The notes: a model not told the origin generated them from the letters alone. A stretch of DNA of 9,435 nt from Nanobdellati archaeon (GCA_022257805.1 JAKOPB010000010.1:1-9435); one strand, 5' to 3'; positions 1 to 6,461 are shown, counted from the stretch's first letter. Numbers and translations: made by a program.

Positions 1-1593
1 CCCTTTGATAGGTTCAAAGGTATTGGTCCTAACGATGGCTCTATCCCTTTCGAACTCCTTATCATCATAACCGTAGAAGCTTTCTGGAAGCTCACTCGGC
101 GGAACTTCATCTTCAAGGTACATAGCCATCTCCTTGGTTATAGGAATTGACTCTTTAAACGCTTCGTCGCCCTGGCCCTGGCCTCCACCCCCACCTCCAC
201 CTCTCTCGAAGGTAAGATATCCAGACTCAAAACCTCTTATCCTAAGTTCCCAAAGCATTTCGTAAAGATGTAGCTCTCCCTTCTGAAGCGGATAGTGTTC
301 GTGCCCAGGCGACGGCCTGCTGGAAAGATGTACCAGATATGTCTCCTCTCCAAGGTCACCTGGAGCTTTCTCGAGGATATCCTTGGGGTTGAGTCCCTGG
401 GTAGCTATATGTTCAAAGTCAAAGCAAAGTTTGATCTGTGGATGGTCTATGGCCTTGATGACATGATATATATGTGTCGGATCCACCAAACGATAGTATC
501 CAAGAAATTCGGTTTCCCTTGCATCAGGCGTCTCGAGAGTCACGACCACATCCGTATCCTCCAGGACTTCTTCCCAATTTTTGACATGGCCCTCTATATA
601 CCTGCCTGCAACTGCATCCACAAGAAGATCCATACTCTTTTCCTCTTCGAGGTCCTTTGGGCTTTTACCATCGCATATTTTCTTCCATATAGAATGCCCT
701 CTTTCGTACATCCACCAACCTATCAGCTGGTAGGTTCTGAACTCGTTAAAAATTCTCTCGAGATCTATATCTCCTTCATCGATTACGTCCCTAAGAGCAT
801 CCTTCTCAACCTTAAGTTTAAAGTCTTTGTCCATTTCCCTGTAATGCTTTAAGATCAACTGTCTGCTGCCTCTAAGTTCTTCCAAAATCAATTCTCTTGC
901 ATACTCTCTAGTCAGTTTTTCAGGGTCTATGTTATACCGTACCTCGAGTTCCCTCATCTTCCTAGAAATTTCATCTTCATCAACAAGCTCTTCAAGATAA
1001 TCCTCATTGGCAGAAACAACCTCAGCTATTCTATCGCCTTGAGGAACACCGACCTTCTTCCTCAAATCCTTGACAATCCATTCAAAGGTCTTTGAATCAA
1101 AATGATTGTCCTTGAGTTCTTCAAGGAAATCGACGATAGGATATCCATCGGGATGAAGCATTACCTCATATCTGACGGCTCTCATTCTACCAAGCGATGG
1201 GCTTGGGAACAGGGAAGTATGAACGTTTACGTAGTCGGCACCTATCTTATCCGCTTTCTGTATAAACCCCTTCATATATTCATCTACACGCTTGTAGCTC
1301 TTCTTCTCGGCCATTGCTGTTCTGAGCTGAAGTGAAGCATGGATATTAACCTTGACGTCCTCCTGTTCATGAAAAGTCTGTATCTCACTGACAGCATGGG
1401 GAGTTAGTGATTCGGGATGGTTTAAAGTAACCTCTATCGATGGAACTCCTTTCTGTGAGACAGAAGAAACGTATTCAAGAACCCTCTGCCGCATTTGCTC
1501 CGGCCACCCACTGGTCTGCACAACATATCCCTCTGGCTCTAACTTCCTCTTCTCCTCTGAAATACCGAAAAACTTTTTGACAGAGTTTATCAT
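1..1593 (-). CDS. AP endonuclease IV/xylose isomerase-like TIM-barrel protein with a long helical insertion (partial, C-terminus off window)
   Basis: The frame is open from the ATG at 1593 to the window edge (531 codons, no stop). A TAA lies 15 nt upstream in frame, so this is the first possible ATG. Residues resembling the trinuclear metal ligands of endonuclease IV occur in the correct order: H84 (NIHASL), H125 (VNVHTS), E354 (TLETPD), D392 and H395 (DFEH), H422 (VHLSSR), H431 and H433 (HEHYP), E463 (TFERG). Between H125 and E354 lie about 200 mostly helical, charged residues, far more than the compact family needs. Right after E463 come seven glycines and a QGQG stretch (465-475), then a C-terminal extension of unknown length. 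The gene starts 7 bp after the coiled-coil gene's stop, so the two are probably co-transcribed. Superfamily membership is fairly secure. The substrate is unknown: DNA repair nuclease, sugar isomerase and other metal-dependent chemistry are all possible. Confidence 0.8.
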   Translation of the reverse strand, partial: MINSVKKFFGISEEKRKLEPEGYVVQTSGWPEQMRQRVLEYVSSVSQKGVPSIEVTLNHPESLTPHAVSEIQTFHEQEDVKVNIHASLQLRTAMAEKKSYKRVDEYMKGFIQKADKIGADYVNVHTSLFPSPSLGRMRAVRYEVMLHPDGYPIVDFLEELKDNHFDSKTFEWIVKDLRKKVGVPQGDRIAEVVSANEDYLEELVDEDEISRKMRELEVRYNIDPEKLTREYARELILEELRGSRQLILKHYREMDKDFKLKVEKDALRDVIDEGDIDLERIFNEFRTYQLIGWWMYERGHSIWKKICDGKSPKDLEEEKSMDLLVDAVAGRYIEGHVKNWEEVLEDTDVVVTLETPDARETEFLGYYRLVDPTHIYHVIKAIDHPQIKLCFDFEHIATQGLNPKDILEKAPGDLGEETYLVHLSSRPSPGHEHYPLQKGELHLYEMLWELRIRGFESGYLTFERGGGGGGGQGQGDEAFKESIPITKEMAMYLEDEVPPSELPESFYGYDDKEFERDRAIVRTNTFEPIKG

Positions 1594-1600
1594 AGTTAAT

Positions 1601-2833
1601 CTACTTCCTTAGCTTCCAGATTCTGATTCCATCACCGAGTTCCTTTATCCTTTCATAGAGTATATCCACTTCTTCCTCTATGACATCCTTTAGTACTTTC
1701 TCGTGTGTGGGATGAGCCTCCCTCTCCCCTGGAATTCTCAGAAGCTTCTTACCCAGGCCCTTTACCTTACCGGTTACGCCCTCGGAAATTTCCTCTTCCT
1801 CCTCAAAGTCAACTATATCACCGCTCATCCCGTCTATGGACTTCAGTAGCTTCTCCTCCTTTTTCCTCAGCTCCTCCAACTTTTCTTCCATATCCTTACG
1901 GTGTTCAAGCGAGGGTTTTATCTTTATTTTTATTGCCTCCGCACTATCCCCTGAAACGACCTTGGTTTTCTTCCTGACCTCTATTTTCATAAAACTATAG
2001 AATTCATAACCCTCTTGATCAGGTGGCATACCCTCTTCAAACTCGGGCGGTACTTCCTCATGTTCTGCATAGAGAGACTCCGTACTCAGTTCTTTCCAGG
2101 CATATAGATCAACACCGGCAACCGAGGCAGGATACCTTTCTATTATCCTCGGATCATCTAAGCCCTTGTACTCCTCGGGATCAGCCAGCCTTATCCTCTT
2201 CAGTGCCTTTGCATAGGGTTTGAGGGCCTTTTTGTAACCCTCGAGGCTGTTCTCACGGCTCCTTATCTCGCTCTCTATCATACTTTTCCTGTTCTTTATC
2301 TCACTCACAAACCTGTTTAACCAGTCCTGGAAAAGCTTCCATTTCTTCTTGAGGATCTGTCTCTCACCCTTGGAAACACCCAGTTCTTCTATGTCTTCCT
2401 CACTTTCCACCTTGTAAAAGTCAACAACTATAGAGGGTAGTCTGCCACTGTTTGCAAGCTCAAGGAGACTCATAGTCGTATTTCTATCTACTAAATCCAC
2501 GAAGTCACTCTTTAGAACGTCGAGATCGCCTTCCTCCTCATGATCTATTATTCTATCCAACTTCCTCTTGTCGTGTCTTAGCATCTCCAGCTCCTTCCTG
2601 GTCTCGGATATGTTATTTAGGATGCGTCCCACCTGCTGCTCCACATTCTGTTTTCTCTGCACCACGTCATCGTAGAAATCCGACCTCGGGTTCACCTCCA
2701 GCCAGTCCTCGACTTTCCTTACTTCGTAACCCATTTCGTCCTCCAGTACATCTATCATTCCGAAGTATATACCAGAAGGGAAACCAGGACTTCCGCCAAA
2801 GGTCAGTTCTCTTTTCCTGGGCATAGATAACAT
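1601..2833 (-). CDS. Coiled-coil-rich protein of unknown function (410 aa)
   Basis: I do not recognise this protein. It is soluble, highly charged and has no signal peptide or membrane segment. A short N-terminal segment with Gly/Pro (residues 11-25) precedes heptad-like helices at about 55-100, 155-215 and 305-345. A less charged segment at 225-295 (including AGVDLYAW near 239-246 and YEFYSFMKIEV near 276-286) may be a small globular domain. An acidic patch (EEEEE, 344-348) precedes a basic stretch (GKVKGLGKKLLR, 355-366), and a final helix ends in KLRK. The ATG at 2833 gives MLSMPRK. The ATG at 2824 is an alternative, since the GGGGA preceding 2833 sits too close to it but is better spaced for 2824. 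It is the first gene of a two-gene unit with the TIM-barrel gene, which suggests a structural or partner role for that enzyme; this is inference only. Confidence 0.78.
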   Translation of the reverse strand: MLSMPRKRELTFGGSPGFPSGIYFGMIDVLEDEMGYEVRKVEDWLEVNPRSDFYDDVVQRKQNVEQQVGRILNNISETRKELEMLRHDKRKLDRIIDHEEEGDLDVLKSDFVDLVDRNTTMSLLELANSGRLPSIVVDFYKVESEEDIEELGVSKGERQILKKKWKLFQDWLNRFVSEIKNRKSMIESEIRSRENSLEGYKKALKPYAKALKRIRLADPEEYKGLDDPRIIERYPASVAGVDLYAWKELSTESLYAEHEEVPPEFEEGMPPDQEGYEFYSFMKIEVRKKTKVVSGDSAEAIKIKIKPSLEHRKDMEEKLEELRKKEEKLLKSIDGMSGDIVDFEEEEEISEGVTGKVKGLGKKLLRIPGEREAHPTHEKVLKDVIEEEVDILYERIKELGDGIRIWKLRK

Positions 2834-2898
2834 TCCCCGGGCCTAATGTATCAGGAAAGGCCCGACACTAATAAATACCTTCCTATAATATTAAAATT
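2834..2898. promoter_or_regulatory. Divergent promoter region for the coiled-coil/TIM-barrel unit and the Arg-rich gene
   Basis: Only 65 bp separate two divergent start codons. For the plus gene, the A/T-rich AATAAATAC (2870-2878) is centred about 25 nt before the ATG at 2899, fitting a TATA box with a leaderless or nearly leaderless transcript. For the minus gene, the same element read backwards (TATTTATT), or TTTTAATATTATA (about 2883-2895), would place the start near 2848 or 2862, giving a leader of roughly 15-29 nt. The two transcription units therefore probably share or compete for TATA-binding sites. Confidence 0.55.
2838..2864. repeat. 7-bp inverted repeat with 13-nt spacer (candidate operator or leader hairpin)
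   Basis: CGGGCCT (2838-2844) and AGGCCCG (2858-2864) are perfect reverse complements separated by 13 nt. The G/C-rich arms stand out in an otherwise A/T-rich intergenic region. The element lies just upstream of the coiled-coil gene's ATG, at or just downstream of its predicted transcription start. It could be a regulator-binding site or, in RNA, a hairpin affecting translation. No regulator is identified. Confidence 0.45.
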
Positions 2899-3348
2899 AT
2901 GGTACTAGAAAAGCTTAAGAAGCTAAACCCCTTTGGAAAGAAAAAGGAAAGAGATGTAAGCCAAGTTTCCAGCTTCGACGAAGACACGAAACCCGAGAGA
3001 TCTCCTCTGTCTGAGCGAAGGGACAACAGAGACCTGGACCTTCCTTCTGAAAGAAACATAGGAAATAAACCTGAAAATTCTGGACTGGGAAGTCCGAGAA
3101 GAGGGAGAAGCCAGGGTCCGAGAACCCCGGAAAGGAGAAGACAGCCGGCAGAAGATCCAGGAAGAAACAGTAGACCGGGAGACGGTAACTTCAGAAATGA
3201 AAGAGAAAGGCCGAGACAAAACAGAGAACCAAGAAATACAACAACGGATAGAAGGTCAGACAGCCCTCGGGAAACAAAGGAAATGCTACAGGAGATACTC
3301 AGGAAGCTGGACGATATAGACAGAAAACTCGAGTACCGAAGAAGATGA
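2899..3348 (+). CDS. Arg-rich, probably disordered protein with short terminal helices (149 aa)
   Basis: The function is unknown. The N-terminus (residues 1-18) is a Lys-rich amphipathic helix followed by NPFGKKKE. Residues about 20-122 are low complexity, rich in Arg, Ser, Pro, Asn, Asp and Glu, with repeated RR/RxR and PR/RP pairs and no hydrophobic core. The last 27 residues form a predicted heptad helix (EMLQEILRKLDDIDRKLE) ending in YRRR. By hand count there are 29 Arg, 11 Lys and 29 Asp+Glu, a net charge near +11, unusual beside its acidic neighbours. The layout (basic helix, disordered linker, short oligomerising helix) resembles small DPANN hypothetical proteins and would suit membrane-surface or nucleic-acid association; that is inference. 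It is transcribed divergently from the coiled-coil gene and convergently with ABCE1, leaving 29 bp before ABCE1's stop. The open frame and promoter support a real gene. Confidence 0.72.
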   Translation: MVLEKLKKLNPFGKKKERDVSQVSSFDEDTKPERSPLSERRDNRDLDLPSERNIGNKPENSGLGSPRRGRSQGPRTPERRRQPAEDPGRNSRPGDGNFRNERERPRQNREPRNTTTDRRSDSPRETKEMLQEILRKLDDIDRKLEYRRR

Positions 3349-3377
3349 CTCCGTGCCCATCAGAGGGCCAGGACCCG

Positions 3378-5141
3378 TCAAGACGAATCTACGTAGTAGT
3401 AGTTCCCACTTTCCTTCTGCTCGCGATCCTTAACAGAATCAGGCTTGTTTGCTCTAGGTCTTCCGGTCTGAGGGTCCCTGCGGAATGTAACACCGACATC
3501 CTCTAAAAAAATGTTGAAAGAAGGCTCTAGACCACCCGGTTTCAGCGCTTTACCTTTTACACCAGGCTCCCCGAGGAAGACCATTCCCCTTTCAGACAGG
3601 TAATCGAGGAACAGAATATCGTGGTCTATCACCATACACGAAGCTTCGTTGCGTGAAGTTACGGACTGTATAAGCTTTGCTACCGCCAGTCTCTGATCCA
3701 CGTCTAGATATGCAGAGGGCTCGTCCATAAGGTATACGTCAGCTTCCCTTGACAAACAAACTGCTACTGCCAGTCTCTGTCTTTCACCACCGGAGAGGTT
3801 GGAAACTCTATTCTCGAGGAGATGTTCAAGCTGAAGCGGCCTAATTATCTGATTCTTGAACTCGTTAGAATATGGATTGTCCACAACCCTGGATAGAAAA
3901 TCTATTACTCTTCCGCTGCCTCCTGTCTTTATTTTTTGAGGCTTGTATGAAATATCAATCTTTTCCTCCGGCCCGCCTTCATCTGCCTCTATCTCTCCTG
4001 CTAAGATCTTGGCGAAGGTGCTTTTACCGAGTGCATTGGCACCGAAGATACCAAGTTGTTCCTCCTTTGCGAGTTCTCCCTCCTCCACAGTCAGTTCAAA
4101 GTCACCGAGCTTCTTCTCGGTTTTTGGAAACTCCAGTAAAGAAATCCTTTCCTTCTCCTTGGCCGGCGCCATTATTCCAAACTTGACAGGTTCTTCCCTG
4201 AAACGGACGTTGTCCTCTCTTATATAACCCTCGAGGTATGCGTTTATACCCTTTCTGGTTGAATACGGCTTCGAAACGATACCGTAAGCTCCTGGCTCAC
4301 CGTAAAATACGTGAATTGTATCAGCCAGATAATCCAGAGTCGCCAGGTCGTGGTCGACAACCATTACCGTCCTGTCCTCCGCAAGATCCTGGATAAGCTT
4401 ACCCATCTGCAGCCTCTGGTAAACATCGAGATACGACGAGGGTTCATCAAAGTAATAGATATCCGAATCCTTGCATATCGTCACAGCTATAGCAACCCTC
4501 TGAAGCTCTCCACCCGAGAGATCTTCCAGTTTCCTGTCAACAATATTGTCTATACTGAGCTTTTTGAGAACGTGGTTGAGAACTCCCCTCTCATCTACTT
4601 TCTCAAGGAAGTCATCTACTTCGCCTTGATACATGGCAGGTATCTTCTCTACTCTCTGGGGCTTGTATACGGTATCCTTTCCTTCTCTCAGGTCACGAAA
4701 GTAGTTCTGAAGCTGAGTGCCCCGGAACAGTTTTGATATCTCCTCCAGAGAAGCAGTCTCGTCCACCCTGCCCAGGTTCGGTTCTATCTCGCCTGAAAGT
4801 ATATTCAAGGCTGTGGATTTTCCCAGCCCATTGCCCCCAAGGAGCCCTACCACACCACCCGGTTCTGGAACAGGAAGCCTGTAAAGCACGAAGGCGTTCT
4901 TACCGAAGCGATGAACCGGGTCCTCATCCAGTTCCTCGGGTGTATTTACTATCTTTATGGCGTCGAAGGGACATTTTGTAACACATATTCCACATCCTAT
5001 ACACATCTCTTCGTCTATCTCTGCTTTCTTACCTTTCTTTATGCATTCTTCGCCCTTACGGTTGACTGGACATGCCTTGAAACACTCCCAGTCGCACTTC
5101 TCGGGATTACATTTCTCTGGATCTACAATAGCGATACGCAT
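3378..5141 (-). CDS. abcE1: ABCE1 ribosome recycling factor (RNase L inhibitor homologue)
   Basis: This is the ATPase that splits 70S post-termination ribosomes together with aRF1 or Pelota and works again at initiation. Numbering from the ATG at 5141 (587 aa), cluster I Cys are C11, C16, C20 and C24, and cluster II is CIGCGICVTKCP (47-58). NBD1 has Walker A GGNGLGKST (102-110), LSGGE (208-212), Walker B ending FDEPSSYLD (to 239) and VDHD. NBD2 has GANALGKST (367-375), LSGGE (449-453), MDEPSAYLD (to 480) and IDHD. The C-terminus (GRPRANKP ... NYYY) is typical of archaeal homologues. Length is normal for the family. A GTG at 5150 is in frame, but it lies inside the AGGTGGAT Shine-Dalgarno-like sequence serving the ATG at 5141, which gives the usual MRIA start. 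All catalytic residues appear intact. Confidence 0.97.
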   Translation of the reverse strand: MRIAIVDPEKCNPEKCDWECFKACPVNRKGEECIKKGKKAEIDEEMCIGCGICVTKCPFDAIKIVNTPEELDEDPVHRFGKNAFVLYRLPVPEPGGVVGLLGGNGLGKSTALNILSGEIEPNLGRVDETASLEEISKLFRGTQLQNYFRDLREGKDTVYKPQRVEKIPAMYQGEVDDFLEKVDERGVLNHVLKKLSIDNIVDRKLEDLSGGELQRVAIAVTICKDSDIYYFDEPSSYLDVYQRLQMGKLIQDLAEDRTVMVVDHDLATLDYLADTIHVFYGEPGAYGIVSKPYSTRKGINAYLEGYIREDNVRFREEPVKFGIMAPAKEKERISLLEFPKTEKKLGDFELTVEEGELAKEEQLGIFGANALGKSTFAKILAGEIEADEGGPEEKIDISYKPQKIKTGGSGRVIDFLSRVVDNPYSNEFKNQIIRPLQLEHLLENRVSNLSGGERQRLAVAVCLSREADVYLMDEPSAYLDVDQRLAVAKLIQSVTSRNEASCMVIDHDILFLDYLSERGMVFLGEPGVKGKALKPGGLEPSFNIFLEDVGVTFRRDPQTGRPRANKPDSVKDREQKESGNYYYVDSS

Positions 5142-5144
5142 TCT

Positions 5145-5152
5145 ATCCACCT
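5145..5152 (-). promoter_or_regulatory. Shine-Dalgarno site deciding the ABCE1 start
   Basis: On the minus strand AGGTGGAT lies just upstream of the ATG at 5141 and matches the archaeal anti-SD partner (GGAGGTGATC) through AGGTG. It overlaps the in-frame GTG at 5150, arguing that the GTG is part of the ribosome-binding site and not the start. A/T-rich candidates for the TATA box lie at about 5164-5175 (TTTTATTTTTAG) and 5190-5197 (TTAATTAG). The second gives a leader long enough to include this site. Confidence 0.55.
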
Positions 5153-5223
5153 TTAATAGGATCTCTAAAAATAAAAGGCTGCCCCTTGTCTAATTAAGAT
5201 TCCGACCTTCGTTTACTTTGGTC

Positions 5224-5532
5224 TCACAAAGGACCGATCAAAGTGGGCAGAAACCTGCTTACAATCCCCGCTACAAACCATATCACAACTGCTGTGATAA
5301 ACGCCCTGAACCAGCCCATACCGTAAAAGTGACGTATGGCAAATAACCAGGCAATTCCTGCAACTATAGATGACAGAAAATCAATCGGTACGATAGGTGC
5401 CAGTGCATATATTACGGAACCCGTAAAGGCCGTCATGATGGCAGTTCCGATTCCTCTGGACCTCCCAAGAACCATAGTCACTAAGTAGATTATGATACCG
5501 GATACTACAAGGCTAACTAGAAAACTTGTCAT
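5224..5532 (-). CDS. Small integral membrane protein with about four transmembrane helices
   Basis: From the ATG at 5532 the protein is 102 aa and almost entirely hydrophobic. Likely membrane helices are at about 3-23, 31-48, 52-68 and 76-94, with short charged turns (GRSRG at 23-27, IRHFYGMGWFR at 66-76). No catalytic motif or named family is recognised. It resembles short archaeal membrane proteins of unknown function. Other starts are the ATG at 5550 (seven more residues) and a TTG at 5553. I prefer 5532 because a good TATA box (5558-5565) would start transcription near 5536, downstream of 5550. It lies 82 bp upstream of ABCE1 on the same strand and may be partly co-transcribed with it. 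Confidence 0.75.
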   Translation of the reverse strand: MTSFLVSLVVSGIIIYLVTMVLGRSRGIGTAIMTAFTGSVIYALAPIVPIDFLSSIVAGIAWLFAIRHFYGMGWFRAFITAVVIWFVAGIVSRFLPTLIGPL

Positions 5533-5557
5533 AGACGTGACGTAAACCATCAAAACA

Positions 5558-5572
5558 CCATATAAGTACTTG
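5558..5572 (-). promoter_or_regulatory. TATA box of the four-helix membrane protein gene
   Basis: The minus strand carries purine-rich AAAACAAG, suitable as a BRE, then TACTTATATGG. The TATA core (5558-5565) is centred about 30 nt before the ATG at 5532, which predicts a very short leader. Confidence 0.5.
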
Positions 5573-5607
5573 TTTTCAAGATTTAAAACAATAAACCAAA
5601 CTGTGGA

Positions 5608-5632
5608 TAAAGGAAAAGAAAAGACAAGGGGG
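5608..5632 (-). terminator. Pyrimidine-rich terminator downstream of the 41-aa gene
   Basis: About 35-60 nt past the small gene's stop, the transcript would contain a C-run and then TCTTTTCTTTTCC. Archaeal RNA polymerase often terminates at oligo-T tracts without a strong hairpin. No convincing stem is seen here, so the call rests on the T-rich tract alone. Confidence 0.35.
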
Positions 5633-5665
5633 TATCAGATATTTCACCGATCCCCGGCCAGTGGA

Positions 5666-5791
5666 TTATAATTTGGGTTCGTAAGTACCTTCAGGGAAGC
5701 ATGCTTCATTTGTCATGCCAAAAACCTCAGGGTCCTCTGGCCCGACTTCGTACGACCTTCTAACTGAATCAATCTGGTCTTTTTGTTCCAT
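5666..5791 (-). CDS. Small acidic protein of 41 aa, unknown function
   Basis: The ATG at 5791 opens 41 codons ending in TAA at 5666-5668: it begins MEQKDQIDSVRRSYEVG and ends GTYEPKL. The composition is acidic (Asp/Glu-rich), with one Cys (C31), several Pro and no membrane segment or zinc motif. A strong TATA box (TTTATAAAT, centred near 5829) predicts transcription from about 5803. GGTG sits about 11 nt before the ATG, as expected for a Shine-Dalgarno site, and a T-rich tract follows the gene. Promoter, ribosome site, frame and terminator fit together, and otherwise the 400 bp between flanking genes would be empty. It lies between the membrane protein and KH genes, all on the minus strand. 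The alternative is a chance ORF within a small non-coding RNA transcribed from the same promoter. Confidence 0.6.
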   Translation of the reverse strand: MEQKDQIDSVRRSYEVGPEDPEVFGMTNEACFPEGTYEPKL

Positions 5792-5824
5792 GTTATAGCA
5801 CCAGTTACTATATTAGTATCCCTT

Positions 5825-5833
5825 ATTTATAAA
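5825..5833 (-). promoter_or_regulatory. TATA box of the 41-aa gene
   Basis: The minus strand reads CTTTATAAATAAGG, one of the clearest TATA boxes in the window. It is centred near 5829, 38 nt before the ATG at 5791, giving a leader of about 12 nt that holds GGTG. Confidence 0.6.
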
Positions 5834-5950
5834 GTTTACTATTAAACAGTGACAAATACTCAGAGGAGACAAAAAACTCTCAGAATGTACACAGAGGGGC
5901 GTCCAAGGATCGGATTAGAGACCTTATTAAACTATTGAAATTCTTCTTTT
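5834..5950. other. Intergenic stretch without a supported gene
   Basis: This lies between the KH gene's stop and the 41-aa gene's promoter. Read on the minus strand it contains a T6 run (5871-5876) that could end KH transcripts. The short G/C-richer segment around 5891-5922 is unexplained. I see no tRNA, no clear box C/D motif pair and no ORF longer than 17 codons. Confidence 0.4.
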
Positions 5951-5975
5951 AAAAAGCTTATTTAAATGAAAGCTT
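5951..5975 (-). terminator. Weak hairpin plus T-run at the end of the KH gene
   Basis: Two copies of the self-complementary AAGCTT (5970-5975 and 5954-5959) can pair across a 10-nt loop. On the minus strand the second copy runs into TTTTT (5955-5951). The stem overlaps the gene's last codons and stop and is only 6 bp, so the T-run may matter more than the stem. Confidence 0.4.
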
Positions 5976-6461
5976 GGCCTTCTCTCCGGTAACTCTCTCA
6001 ACCACCTCGGCAAACTCATCTTCTTTCAACATGATTCTACTGCTGTCGTCCGAGTCCACGACTACCTTGTAGTAGTCTTCACCAGGCGAAAAAACTCTGT
6101 TGATACCATATATCTTGACGTCGGGTAGGAGATTCTTTGAGAACTTCTTCAGGTTGTCACTTACCTCTACCACTCTGATAGCACCATCCACTTCGCTCGC
6201 AAGTTTCTTGACTATTTCCCCACCTTTACCTACTACCTTGCCGACGTCGTCCTCGGAAGCAACTATAACTATGACATCTTCACCTACGTATATTTCGCTT
6301 ATCTCGATGTCTTCAAGATACGGGTATTCATCTACAAGAGAATAAAGGTATCTGGAAAGTTCCACTGCTTCTTCTGATATCTCTCCCTCTTCCAACCTCT
6401 TGGAACATCCTTCACACAACATGTCGTTTTTCAAACATACTTCACATACTGCAGCTTTCAT
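5958..6461 (-). CDS. Archaeal zinc-finger KH-domain RNA-binding protein (NusA-like)
   Basis: Two CxxC pairs at the N-terminus (C6, C9, C16, C19) form a probable zinc finger. An acidic helical linker follows (about 21-50). A KH domain carries the RNA-binding GxxG loop as GKGG (78-81) in VVGKGGEIVKKL. A C-terminal region (about 115-165) of strands and a final helix could be a second, degenerate KH-like fold without a GxxG loop. This matches an archaeal family usually annotated as KH-domain or NusA-like transcription factor, and 167 aa is a usual size. The role in transcription termination/antitermination or RNA handling is inferred from the family, not shown. The start is firm: AGGTGAT precedes the ATG at the right distance. 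It diverges from YchF. Confidence 0.88.
   Translation of the reverse strand: MKAAVCEVCLKNDMLCEGCSKRLEEGEISEEAVELSRYLYSLVDEYPYLEDIEISEIYVGEDVIVIVASEDDVGKVVGKGGEIVKKLASEVDGAIRVVEVSDNLKKFSKNLLPDVKIYGINRVFSPGEDYYKVVVDSDDSSRIMLKEDEFAEVVERVTGEKAKLSFK

Noticed and set aside
295..1335. Plus-strand ORFs of 185 and 77 codons opposite the TIM-barrel gene
   Set aside because: The minus frame is open throughout and encodes a recognisable fold. The plus ORFs have no domain-like sequence and are antisense shadows.
3378..5141. Ferredoxin-like or siderophore ABC transporter ATPase as identity of the 587-aa protein
   Set aside because: Two cysteine clusters fused to twin NBDs in one chain, plus the archaeal ABCE1 C-terminus, specify ABCE1.
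5885..5938. A 17-codon plus-strand ORF (ATG at 5885) preceded by GAGGAG
   Set aside because: It is too short, has no convincing TATA box and its direction opposes both neighbours. Chance is the simpler explanation.
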